A stretch of DNA of 64,000 nt. Origin: Reticulitermes speratus. Taxonomy: Eukaryota; Arthropoda; Insecta; Blattodea; Rhinotermitidae. The notes under the pieces are model-generated. The model saw only the letters and a list, made by a program, of their open reading frames with translations, was not told where the DNA came from and did no database searches. The DNA lies in NCBI GenBank assembly GCA_021186555.1, contig JAJKFL010000006.1:45456138-45520137 (forward strand), given 5' to 3'. Shown here piece by piece: positions 1 to 19,608 of the stretch (its first letter is position 1; each line of letters begins with the position of its first letter). Both the position numbers and the translations under genes were made by a program.

Positions 1-16
1 AATTTTAACTTCTCAG

Positions 17-240
17 GTGTCTGAGCTGGAAGAACTTTGTTGGAATAGTGACTGGGCTATGGGCTGTATGATCAGGGATTCAATTCCCGACAGCAGTAAA
101 AGAATTTTCAGTTCTCCAAATTTTGCAGACCAGTCCTGGAGCCCACCCATTCTCCTCTTCAATGGATACAGGCGTTCTTTCTGCGGGTGTAAGGCAGACA
201 GGGTGTGAAGCTGACTGCTCACCTTTATCTAGTGCTTAGA
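17..240 (+). repeat. tRNA-derived SINE, type A
   Basis: A degraded tRNA-like head with a B-box-like GGGATTCAATTCC. It is followed by the family body (CAGACCAGTCCTGG, GCCCACCC, CAATGGATAC, GGGTGTAAGGC, TCTAGTGC). The same order of blocks recurs at least ten times in the window. Confidence 0.7.
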
Positions 241-1071
241 GCACTGAAGGTGGAGGCACCGCGACCCTTGAAATGTTGGATTGTCGAGAACCACTTGCCC
301 AAAGACACAGCTTCACATCCCAGAAGACTTAGATCCTCAGAAACGCCCCAAATCTCACATATAATGTTTTATTGATGTTATAATAGTTACCTTTTGGAGA
401 ATAATTTATTAACCTTCAATGGGTGAATGAAACAATGCCCCATCAAATGTACAACCTTTTCATCCAAACAGGAAAACACTGTCATGCAGTGGGCATTTAA
501 ATTGAATATTGTTGTGGCCGCAACAGAAAACTGGCATTTAGCAGGCCATGTGTTAGAGGCTAAGCACCAATTCTGTCAGCATTAATTTTGTCATATCTAT
601 GCCCAGAGTTTTACATTTTCACCATGTTTGTAATATTTGGTGTATAAATACATGCATAAATATGTATGTATAAATTTGTACATAATTTGTGGAAATGTTT
701 TCATAATCTATGTTTATTCAAAATTTCATATTCTCAGCTCCACTGGTCATGTCAGTCTGAAAGTTAATGTGTAAATTTTTACACTTTTTGCCATAATGTT
801 TTAAATAAAAACTACATTATGAAAAGTACTCATATATATTGCCATATATCACTGGAGTGGCCTTCAGTAGCTTAATGACATGAAATGTTCAGAAAATTGG
901 TCAGTCAGTTAAAAAATTTGTGTGGTGACATGGACAGAATGGTCACCTTAAGAGCCTGTTATTTCCTTAGTAAAGGAAGATGGGCTAAATCTTTCAGACT
1001 GCGCATAATTTGGGCACATTGTTACAGACTACTACAGGACTAGTGAAGACCGAACACGATATGTGTGTGAC
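241..1071. other. 3' flank of the AAA gene, no feature
   Basis: AT-rich DNA with no convincing exon. Positions 265–345 match half of the foldback consensus (ACCACTTGCCCAA, CACATCCCAGAAGAC). Possible minus-strand poly(A) signals occur about 367 and 713. Confidence 0.5.
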
Positions 1072-10014
<8,943 letters not shown>

Positions 10015-10256
10015 CTTTTCTAGCTGTGAATGATTACACTTTCCAAGTTTCTGATGTGTTATGAGAATTGAATTTCGCGCTCGGAGGACGGGGGCGGGCT
10101 AACGATCTGAATCACCTACGAGTTAACTAGGATCTTTTCGAATTTTAAGAGAATACTCCTATTTATTTGTAATAAGACGCACTACTTTCTGAATCCTCTG
10201 TTTTCTTTATATTACTTTGGAAATTGTCTTTTACGCTTCTCGATCTGTGGTTGCAG

Positions 10257-10276
10257 CTATCGATTGTGATCGATAG
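10257..10276. promoter_or_regulatory. Inverted DRE-like pair, likely promoter of the AAA ATPase gene
   Basis: A perfect inverted repeat: CTATCGAT, four bases, ATCGATAG. Each half matches seven of eight bases of the insect DNA-replication-related element TATCGATA, a common core-promoter motif of housekeeping genes bound by DREF. It lies about 240 bp upstream of the proposed ATG on the minus strand. A GC-box-like GGGGCGGG (about 10090) and an inverted CCAAT (ATTGG, about 10308) lie nearby. The function is inferred. Confidence 0.45.
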
Positions 10277-10299
10277 TTCACGGAAGTATTTTGTAAGTC

Positions 10300-12035
10300 A
10301 TAGCTCATTGGTCGGAGCGCGGGTTACATCTTTTGAGCAATCGTGCAGGAATGATTGTCAGAATAGCTGCATTTGTGGTATTTTTCTGTGTTCATAAAAA
10401 TAGAGATACAGGCCTCTGGGGCGTCTTATTAGGTGAGTGGCCTACAATTCAAAGAAAAGTTATTTGCTTTCATACCTTTGTAAGTTATTCAGCTTCGTAG
10501 AACACTGACCTAAGTGCTTACTGGGGTGAGTGGACGTGCATGTTTTGACATGTCATCGAATAATAATAATAATAATAATTTTAGTTACTTTAACCCTTTC
10601 AGAGACGACGATACTAAGATATGCAGATCCTACCAGTTAGAAACCATATTTTCCAAAAGGTTGTAATTGATGAATTTACATCACACTTTCTCAAATTTAG
10701 TTCGTACAAACCAATTACAGGCCTAAAGGGCGTTCATGCAGGTAATTTTTCATTACTACTGAACTCTGCCAGAGAGTCAACAACGTCAGGGAATGTGGTG
10801 ATGTCCCTGCTCAAATCGGTCTTTCTACATCCGTTTGGATTCATTAGCCATTGATCAATCTTCTGTTAGACTCTGTATTGTCTCAGCTAGTGGTAGAATT
10901 GTTAAGTAAACAGTACAAGAACATATTCTCCTGATACAGTGGCTGTCAGGTATGATATCAAATTACAATTAAACCATACTATTCATTTAAGTGTTCCTAC
11001 TTCATCTTATTAGAAGTTTATAGCAAATGAAAAAAATGTTGAATAGCTTAGTCCATAATATCAGCAGACCACATGGGAGATTAATGTGTAGATGAATACA
11101 GCTTTCAATGGTTTTGCTTACTTTCTGCAGTCATATTATACACTGTCCTTTCATTTTGATCTTTCAGTCTACAATTTTTAATCTTCAGATTCTTGTAATA
11201 GGTGTAACTGTTAATGTTGTGTTGGCAAGTGTCTTTGCAATGTTTTGTTTCAATTTCCATTATCTTCATATGTGACACAAGCTAGTTAAATGGCACTCAG
11301 TGGATGTGCTGGGAGGTATCAAGTTGCTGGGGATGGTGGGTGCATTGAGAGGTGTAACTGGTTACCTGTGGTACACCTTCATCACACTAAACCATCATGT
11401 GCATAAATTTGAGGGGTGAGGAGGGATAAAAGTAAACTTGGGGTCTTTTGGAGTAAAGCCAAGCTAACCCATCTTAACTTGATATAATGTAACACTGTAA
11501 CACAAGATTACAGAAGCAAATATAATTTGTTGGTGCCCTGATGTGCCAAGAATTTACCTGGAACTTTGGATAATGTGGGAATCAGTTAGTATTCTTTAAT
11601 TTAATTTATGTGAGATGTGAGCTTTTCATGACAGTGACTGTGAGGATTGCTGTCTTCTGGCATCATACTGTGTAGTTTGTTACACAGACACAAACCTGCT
11701 ATATCCATCTTCAGTGTATAATATTCTCTTACCCTGAGAAGCACCATTCTCTCAACTACATGACTTCACACCCCAGGAGACAGTAACCTACATTATTCTA
11801 AATCGTAATGGTATCGAGGTCTGACTACTAACAGCTATTCTTCTTCGTTTTCATGTTCTTGTCACTTGCATCAGCAGGAAAAGTTTAGTCAGTGCTTACA
11901 CAGATGAACTAAGTGAGCATTTCCAAATGTTTTGATACTTGTGACTCAGTTTGTTGTAGTTTTTAACTTTGGGGATGTGAAGCCTGAGACGGGAGGTCAA
12001 AGTTACATATTTGCAGTAAAATAAACGTGAGAATT
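10300..12035. other. Intergenic, nothing recognised
   Basis: Begins with the possible divergent side of the DRE promoter. Holds a (TAA)n run at 10561–10578 and scattered half foldback motifs (CAGGCCTCTGGGGCGTCTTA about 10410). No coding signal. Confidence 0.4.
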
Positions 12036-12059
12036 TATGTTTTCTGTGATGTGTTACTG

Positions 12060-12200
12060 TGCTGGGATAGGTTTATTGATGTGTCAGAGGAACACGGTGC
12101 CTTTATCTTCAAGGCTGAATGTTTCTTCTTGGACCAGGAACACTAACCCTCTGTCACAGCGTTACATCCCACAAGACGTGAACCGTCAACTACCGTACTG
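12060..12200. repeat. Diverged foldback fragment
   Basis: GTGTCAGAGGAACACGG, CTTTATCTTCAAGG and CACAGCGTTACATCCCACAA match the foldback family at 2.3 and 49.9 kb. Confidence 0.4.
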
Positions 12201-12209
12201 TGGAGACCT

Positions 12210-13010
12210 CAGATCTCGCAATAAAAAAGTGCATAACTAAATCACATGGCACACTTCTGTTGCTCTTGAGCCATGTGCATTGGGAAACAGTGAAACAAGG
12301 AGTAGTATAAAGAACATAGATGGGACATCTGTAACCGTGGCTGTTTGTGCATCTTTGCTATGTCCCAATGGTCTATATACTGTCACATGTCATCCACATA
12401 CATTGTGACTTGTTTGTGCATCCTGTCGTGTAATGAAGCGTGGGATGATGCTGTTTGATTACAGAATGGTAAGTTTGTTGGGTGTGCTGGTGTTCATGGC
12501 ATGACTGCAGTTGCAGCATTTGCATTTCTCTCTTTATACTTATTGTTCTGTCTACTGTAGAGAATTTAGCCACATCCTGTAACACGTTCCCCGTCAGCCA
12601 GCCATTTTATGCGAAATATGTCCAATTCAAAGAAATTGAAAATATTTTTTGGTATTTCTGATTAACTCGATCATGAGATGTAAGACATAAATCCAGTTAC
12701 ATGTAGGCTTAAATGCCTATTGATCCCCCTGTATTTTCAAAACATTTGTCATTCATAAAGTAAAGAAATTCAAGCAGTAAGCGTTTTGAAGCAAGATACG
12801 TAGTGCTTGTGAGGGAGACGTCAAGTGGTAGCAGTAAACTGACGAACTGCAGTAGCTGCTTGTGTATAAGACAACGTTTGATGAAACATGGCTGTATAGT
12901 GAGCACATTGGCTTCAACGCTTACTTGACAGTGCACTGCCAACAGGCATTGAGGTCTGCCAACATGGTGCGAGGTATTTTGTGTTTGTCATAAATAGGAT
13001 TAAAAATGTA
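12210..13010. other. Intergenic, nothing recognised
   Basis: Short open frames on both strands with no motif. No repeat defined. Confidence 0.4.
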
Positions 13011-13064
13011 TTTTACTCGTATCAGTAGTACAGTCACAACCAACACACACTTGCAACACGTGAC

Positions 13065-13105
13065 CAGGCTACCGGTTTCGGCTGAAAGAGCCATCATCAG
13101 GCCTA
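13065..13105 (-). ncRNA. Hammerhead-ribozyme-like motif, best copy
   Basis: On the minus strand: stem I TAGGC pairs with GCCTG (five pairs, one wobble); core CTGATGA; an extra T; stem II GGCT/AGCC with loop CTTTC; GAAAC; CG; GT; then A at the expected cleavage site. All core residues match the hammerhead consensus (C3 U4 G5 A6 N7 G8 A9 and G12 A13 A14). The inserted base between A9 and stem II has a precedent in a viroid hammerhead. Stem III is two pairs only. The flanks (CAACACACACTTGCAACACG) belong to a dispersed repeat. Activity untested. Confidence 0.55.
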
Positions 13106-13109
13106 CGAC

Positions 13110-13900
13110 AGAAAACCATGAAAATCAAACTCCGTACATTTTGATAGGAGGAAAAACTCCCCCTGTTCTTACAATTACATATATAAAATGTATATCAATA
13201 TATAAAAATATAATATATAAATATAGTTTTGCATGTACATACCAATGGGGATGTCTAATATTAAAATTATAAATAGGATTAAACTGGCATGATTTTATAT
13301 TCCTTCGTTATCACTGAACTGGCCTTTACAGTACAGTTTAGCAGCTAGCCTACTGACATGACTTCTGGCATTGTCTATACCAGTTTGTTGTTGCAAAGTA
13401 TCAGTTGACATAACCGTTGGGAGTTGAGAGATAACTCGTAACTCCTTATTGTGAAAGATTTGGAGACTGTTGAAGTGTGTTGGCTGTGCGTCCGCAGGCA
13501 GAGGCTGCATATGCTGGTGTTAATCTGGTTACTGGTTTGTAGATGGTTAGGGCCAACTTAATGTTGTTGGAGGAGGGCAGGACTTGCTAAGGATAGGATA
13601 GAGCTGTCTGAGCCTGGTCAGCTTTACAAAGTTGATTTACTGATGTGGTGTTTGTAGTTAAGTTTAGAAACTAGGGTGACCCCAAGGAATTTGGCCTGAT
13701 TTGTCCAGTTAATATATGTATGGAAGAACTGAAATGAGGTCAGTTAGAGCGTCAGTGATCCTGCGGTTTGGAAAATAATATGATTGAACATTTGCTGATG
13801 AAGGGTGATTAAGTGAAAGTACTCAATGCTCCCCTATTGTGGAAAGAGCATTGCTTGCTGAAAGGTTCCCACATTTCGCCCATTTGTCCTGGTAAGAGCA
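13110..13900. other. Intergenic, no gene
   Basis: The minus-strand frame 13295–13510 (LQIFHNKELRVISQLPTVMS) resembles the C-terminal part of a jockey-type reverse transcriptase ORF (segment after the RT domain). It is a decayed LINE piece at most. The rest is unremarkable. Confidence 0.4.
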
Positions 13901-14070
13901 ACATGTTGATGAATGAGTATGGAGCAATGGTGGAATGATACTAACAAGGGAAAAGTGAAGTATGCGGAGAAAATCCTGTCACAGTGCCACTTTGTCCACC
14001 ACAAATCTCACATGGACTGATTTGGGATCGAACCCGGCCCTCTGCAGGTAGAGACTAAGAAGAGAGAGAT
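13900..14070 (-). repeat. tRNA-derived SINE, type D
   Basis: The minus-strand B box is in GGGTTCGATCCC, followed by a body with CATGTGAGATTTGTGGTGGA and TTCCCTTGTTAGTATCATTC. Other copies are at 40.4, 42.8, 48.9 and 56.9 kb. Confidence 0.7.
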
Positions 14071-14132
14071 GTAGTAATACAGGAGTATAAGAAAGTAAAA
14101 AAGCAAGATAGTAGTGACAGACACTTTCATAT

Positions 14133-14151
14133 GGGGGGGGGGGGGGGGGTG
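14133..14151. repeat. Poly-G run
   Basis: About 18 consecutive G. It could be a true run or an assembly-sensitive site. Confidence 0.9.
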
Positions 14152-14430
14152 AAAGAGCATCACTTTATTAGAAGGTTCCCAGGCTTCACCCGCTCATCCT
14201 TCTGGTGGTAGTAGCATGGAAATGAAAATGTGTATGAAGACGTGAGCATGGTGGCCGTAGTTGCTTGAAATAAGGGCCGCGAAATTTTAATTTCTCATTA
14301 GTGCTACAGCGCATAATTCGGAAATTTAATTAAATTATCTGTAACTTTAAAGCAGTGGGTTTAATTTTGATAAATTTAAATAAGGAGGGCATGAAGGGTG
14401 GCTTCCATCTAAGTTACAGGTGAATATTCA

Positions 14431-15228
14431 GTCCGTACCGCGCAGTAAACACACTCCGTCTCAGTTATACAAACCAGTCAGTTAATGTTGTGCAGTGAAA
14501 TAATCGCTGTTTGTTCTGAGATCCACACAAAACACATAAATACAGTCCGTACCGCGCAGTAAACACACCTCGTCTCAGTTATACAAACCAGTCAGTTAAT
14601 GCTGTACAGTGAAATAATCGCTGTTTGTTCTGAGATCCACACAAAACACATAAATACAGTCCGTACCGCGCAGTAAACACACTGCGTCTCAGTTATACAA
14701 ACCAGTCAGTTAATGCTGTACAGTGAAATAATCGCTGTTTGTTCTGAGATCCACACAAAACACATAATTACAGTCCGTACCGCGCAGTAAACACACTCCG
14801 TCTCAGTTATACAAACCAGTCAGTTAATGTTGTACAGTGAAATAATCGCTGTTTGTTCTGAGATCCACACAAAACACATAAATACAGTCCGTACCGCGCA
14901 GTAAACACACCTCGTCTCAGTTATACAAACCAGTCAGTTAATGCTGTACAGTGAAATAATCGCTGTTTGTTCTGAGATCCACACAAAACACATAAATACA
15001 GTCCGTACCGCGCAGTAAACACACTCCGTCTCAGTTATACAAACCAGTCAGTTAATGTTGTACAATGAAATAATCTCTGTTTGTTCTGAGATTTACACAA
15101 AACACATAAATACAGTCCGTACCGCGCAGTAAACACACTCCGTCTCAGTTATACAAACCAGTCAGTTAATGTTGTACAGTGAAATAATCGCTGTTTGTTC
15201 TGAGATCCACACAAAAAACATAAGTACA
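14431..15228. repeat. 114-bp tandem repeat, 7 copies
   Basis: GTCCGTACCGCGCAGTAAAC recurs at 14431, 14545, 14659, 14773, 14887, 15001 and 15115, exactly 114 bp apart, with few substitutions. The sequence is unrelated to the 114-bp array at 4831. Confidence 0.98.
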
Positions 15229-15419
15229 CTGTGTGGGCAGAACGTAGAATTTGTGAACGTTGAAGCCGATGCCGGTTAATAACCACTGGGCTTGAGAAGG
15301 TTAACTGCACACAGTAAGTGCGCTAGAAGCGAGTTAATCCGTTATGAGTCATGTTGGCCAGCCTGTATCGGAAGCCACGAAGCGAACCACCGTTTTAACG
15401 GTGGCTGTCAGTCGGTGCC

Positions 15420-15474
15420 CGCCTGCCCATGTGGTTACACGCAGCAACAGCAACAGCAACAGCAGCAGCGCAAG
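15420..15474 (+). other. CAG/CAA run followed by a strong splice donor
   Basis: An open stretch ending in about nine CAA/CAG codons runs to AAG and GTAAGT. It could be a 5' exon (Gln-rich) of an unknown transcript, but no partner exon is seen. Only the donor and the open frame (15292–15474) support it. Confidence 0.2.
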
Positions 15475-15632
15475 GTAAGTAATGACAGTGCAATATGTGC
15501 TGTTACGTTGCATGTACGGTGCTCCAAGTGGCCGATCTTTGGAAGTCGGCCTGCTGCGTTTTTTGCACTCGAGTTAGACAGAAATAAATGTTATCTGCTT
15601 TAACGCAATTTTATTGTTGGTCACTGCACAGT

Positions 15633-15680
15633 CTGTGATATGTTTCGGCCTTCGCTGCTGGCCATCTTCAGGTCATTTCC
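15633..15680 (-). ncRNA. Degenerate hammerhead-like motif
   Basis: On the minus strand: CTGAAGA, T, stem II GGCC/GGCC, GAAAC, but the following GT is lost and stem I does not pair. A decayed copy next to a poly-A run (15685–15703). Confidence 0.3.
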
Positions 15681-15911
15681 ATGCAAAAAAAAAAAAAAAA
15701 AAGAGACGAGAACTTTATTTAAAAGATGCAAACAACGCGAACGTATGTATATTTACAATTTTATGTATTCTGTAAGGAAGGGCCACCCAGTTCCATTTTA
15801 CATAGTCTAGGTTTTGTAAAATTCTGTATTGTAACTTTTATTGAGATGTGTAGCATAAGTTTTAATTGTCTTCAGTGGAATTTTCACGTTATATTCACGT
15901 GCACCATGATA

Positions 15912-16030
15912 ACAAATCAAAAGTTTCAAAACCAACACATGCACTGTGTTCTTATAAGTAAGTCAAATGGGGCATTTGACTTACTTGTAAGAATACAGTG
16001 CATTTGTTGGTTTTGAAACTTTTGATTTGT
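15912..16030. mobile_element. Small foldback element, 58-bp arms, 3-bp spacer
   Basis: The arms run from ACAAATCAAAAGTTTC to AGTAAGTCAAATG and back with few mismatches. The inner part (ACCAACACATGCACTGTG, AGTAAGTCAA) equals the ends of the large foldback at 26963–27863, so it is probably an internally deleted relative. Confidence 0.9.
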
Positions 16031-16039
16031 CTTCAGTAG

Positions 16040-17018
16040 AATTAGTCGTTTAGTGATGACTAATTGTGTGCAGCTGAAACCTGCCACGGCAGGATAGTCC
16101 ACTGAAGCCTCTGTTATTCTTCATCAGATCAGGTAACTTGTGTGTTTGATTCGTCATATCCCGTGAGAATTTGGGCGATTTATTTACTCATAATGTGAAA
16201 TTTTACTGAACGTGGGTGGATTAGCTATCGACATGTCTAGTGTCTGTGAATTGTGCGTGCAATCGCTTGTCAGCGTTTGTCGTAACTTTAGAGTTCTGTG
16301 TGCGTGCGTGGAGACACCATCGAATTGTCTGAAAATTTGAGTTATGCACACTAGAGGCAGCACAGACGTAATCAAATTTGCGGTTTGTTGGTGTTCTGTT
16401 GCGACTCAGTGTCATGGTGTAATGATGTGACGTTTCCGGTAGATTGGTACCGACGTTTTGGGGGAACATTGTCTCCAACCCAGAGTAAACAAGACAGACA
16501 GTGTACGTATAACGTAACATTGAGGCGCGTTCGCGTAACCATTTTTGCCGTGGAAAAGCAATAAGTGTTACATATTCTCAGTGTGTGTCTGTAGCCTTAG
16601 TTATCCAGCATGCAAAGCGCATGCGCCGTATTATATTGTCATCTGTGGCCTGTCTGGCTGTACCATATTTTTCCACATTATCTCATAAACGGCACGATTT
16701 TCAGAAAAAGTTATTGAACATAAAATGTGTGTTATTCTTGTCAGATTTTAATGAAACTTCTTCTTCTTCTTTCTATGGGCCCGTCGGCTTTCGCTCCGGA
16801 TGCACCGCAGCCTTAGGCTTATTGTGCTTTAATGAAACTTGAATTCTCTAGACAGATTTTCGAAAAGTATTGAAATATTAAAATTTAATGAAAATCCTTC
16901 CAGTGGGAGCCAAAGTTGCATACGGACAGACATGACGAAGCTAATAGTCGCTTTTCGTAATTCTATGAACGCGCCTAAAAAGCCTATGTAGTGTTTGTGA
17001 ATTAAATTAATCAAGTCA
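16040..17018. other. Intergenic, nothing recognised
   Basis: Short frames on both strands, no motif. GC content is a little higher around 16200–16560. Confidence 0.4.
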
Positions 17019-17019
17019 G

Positions 17020-17161
17020 CGGTCTTCTGGGGTATTACGCGGCGTCGTGTGGTAATTGTTTACCGACGTTTCGGGAAAACGTATTGGTCCCATCCTCGGG
17101 TCAAGAGTGAGGATGGGACCGATACGTTGTCCCGAAACGTCGGTAATACCCCAGAAGACCA
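17020..17161. mobile_element. Foldback element (GGTCTTCTGGGGTATTAC family)
   Basis: The left arm GGTCTTCTGGGGTATTACGC, ACCGACGTTTCGGG and GGTCCCATCCTC is mirrored by GAGGATGGGACC, CCCGAAACGTCGGT and TACCCCAGAAGACC. About 30 bp are deleted from the right arm. Other copies are at 28031–28163 and 44308–44402. Confidence 0.85.
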
Positions 17162-17164
17162 CAG

Positions 17165-18450
17165 ATTTCATCAAAATCGCGGCGGAAGCCTGAAATCGAG
17201 GTAAATTTATGAAACTAATGAAACTGTACAGCGCGGAGTGGCTTTTGTTACATGGCAAGGGGCTTCAGTCATGCAGGTTGCCTGTATTGTTGTCGTAGTG
17301 AAAACATGGCGGTTGTGATGGATGGGTAGGGATACAAGAAGTTTATTCAGAACATCGGTGGGGAAGTCTGTAAAAACTACCACTTGTAAGATCGAGAAAG
17401 AAGTGTGGGAGTAACGGGAAGGTGCATCTCAGGGAAGTACAGGTAGGTTGTGAGGGACGGCGAGCAGCTGGCTGGCGAGAGGCACTGTGTGTATCGCGCG
17501 AGCTTTCTTCTGCACTGATCCCACGCAACTGTAGCTAACCGTCTGGAGATAAGCGAACGTACTTTTCTATCCAGTGTTGTCTGATGTCCGAAAGAGCATT
17601 GCTTTGTTCAACAATATAATTAACGTTCAATTGCAGTATGTAGACTAGTATCAAACTAAGTATCAAAGTTAGGGCCACATTTATGACAATTGCTACCTAT
17701 CAGCAAGTACTTATGAATTAATATTAATTATTACCTTTTATGGACTGTTGCTATATCCAATAGTTTATGTAACCTTGTGTGGATCCATGGAAAATAAAAG
17801 AAATGTATGTACGTAAGGTTCCCAGGCTTTTTTCGTTTGTCCTAGTAAGATCAGCTTGTAGATGAAGATAAGTATGGAGCATCACCATAACGTAAGAGAG
17901 AAAGAGTAGATACCGGGGGGCAGAAAAGTATACTGCTGTGAAGGTTCCCAGGCAGTGCCCGCTCGTCCTTCTCGTAAAGGTAGGCTGGAAGCATTGGTAA
18001 AGCTTACGGAAGTGTTGAAGGTAGCGTGTTGGGAAGTGGACTGTAGGGAGTGTGCAGCAGAGGGAGGGAGTTGAGCGTGTGGGCTGAGTTTTGTGTTTGG
18101 TGGGCGGCATTATGGCGAAATGGTGGTAACGTTGGGAAGGCTGGGTTTTGGCGAAAATTTTGAAGTTCATTTTTAGGAGGATTTCACGAGAAGCATGCAG
18201 TGCAACGTGGATTATGGGTATAAATTCAGCATTTACTTTAGCACCGAGGAAAACCACGGAAACGGTATGGAGCGTTGGTGGAATTATGCTGATATCTTGC
18301 CTATGCCGGAAATCGAGCCAGTATCGGATCGTCTGGCCTACGGCTGTCACTGTTGCCAACTTTCTGCATCGCCTCTTTAGCATTTACCGACGTGGTGTCG
18401 TCGGTGTCCAGTTGCCTATATAGACAGGCATTTCTGGGCTTGTAGGGAGT
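17165..18450. other. Intergenic, no gene
   Basis: A 210-codon minus-strand frame (17751–18383) has low-complexity, unconserved-looking content and no motif. Two copies of a short dispersed repeat (AAGGTTCCCAGGC) lie at 17815 and 17940, with further copies at 13860 and 14170. Confidence 0.4.
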
Positions 18451-18654
18451 TGCAATGTCAAGTGCTGGCCTTGTGGGGGTCGAATGGCGTGGCCACCCCG
18501 GGGAGCAGAGTCCAAGGGGCGACAAAATAAATATTTTAAATAGACAAATCGATTGTCTGTACTGAACAAATTTTAAATCATTGAACCAAAAAAATTCAAT
18601 ACATAATTGTGATTTTGTTTAAAAGTTCATAATTTCTGTTAGGGGTGGCAGTTG

Positions 18655-18702
18655 TCTTTACTCGCCCCCGGGCGCCAGAAAACCTCACTACGCCACTGCA
18701 GA
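18655..18702. repeat. DNA-transposon-like terminus
   Basis: On the minus strand CAGTGGCGTAGTGAGG is followed by a G/C-rich stretch. This form of end is common in hAT-like and related insect transposons. No partner terminus was found. Confidence 0.3.
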
Positions 18703-18709
18703 GAAGAGC

Positions 18710-19600
18710 AGTTAGTTGCGAATTGCGTTGTCTACTGTCAGCCACTGATGAGAAATATTTCAGCGTGACAACCTTGATAGGGTCCCTTATCTCTGGGTTA
18801 ACGTAGCGGAAAAAGTTCTGTAAAAACGTTAGTCTGCCTCGCTGCATCTATGAATCACTTCCCACTGGTCGCCAGTTAGTTCTTCAGTGTATAACAAGCC
18901 TGATGTGAAATATGTGCACAGCTCTAACCATATCTAACACAATAAACACAGCATTAACTCCCACGCACAAGCCACAACTGTTCGTCAGACCTCTGTATGT
19001 CTAGCTGGAATATCTAACAGTCTCACTTCACCCTCTACCACCATTGCTAAGGTCATAGCTGCTCTCGACAGTCGACAACGAAGCTTTGTGTTCGATGTTC
19101 AACTGTGTCTTTGGCCTCGGCCCGTACAGCAGAGAACAGGAGAGTGATTCATTCACTCACATCAAGGGTGTTATATAAGGTAGATACAGGCGACCCTCGC
19201 ATGAACGACCTAATTGGTACTGCCGGATATCGAACCCTCATTTCCCATAAGCGTGGTGTTATAAGTTGTGGTTGCGTTCATACAAACCCATTTTCTAGCA
19301 TAAATATGCTACTGATCAATAAACTAAATGAACAAAGATAAAAGCATTACTGCATATGCGTTTGATATGCACGCCACTGAACAACGTGGAACTGTGGATC
19401 CACAATGAATGGCAGGGTTGTATGGCCAACCCGTCTTACCGCTATTCGGCCGCCAGGTCGCCAATGTAACAAAACGCATACCGCTGTTCAGATCGCTCAT
19501 AAGAACAGCGCGGCGGTGAAAATCGCGGCTCACGAACCGTAACGCAAGTGTTCGCCAGCTTGACAAGCCTTTCGAGATGAAATATCTCGATCCAGCTGTC
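18710..19600. other. Intergenic, nothing recognised
   Basis: No coding signal or defined repeat before the 31-bp array. Confidence 0.4.
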
Positions 19601-19608
19601 CGCTGCGG

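Noticed and set aside
930..990. Possible last AAA exon after acceptor GCGCAG at about 1000 on the minus strand
   Set aside because: It would add D-L-K-D-L-A-H-L then a stop within 13 residues and lacks the expected T-E-G-Y-S-G-type segment.
17751..18383. 210-codon minus-strand frame
   Set aside because: No motif, repeats of dispersed elements inside, no splice-consistent neighbours; likely a chance frame.
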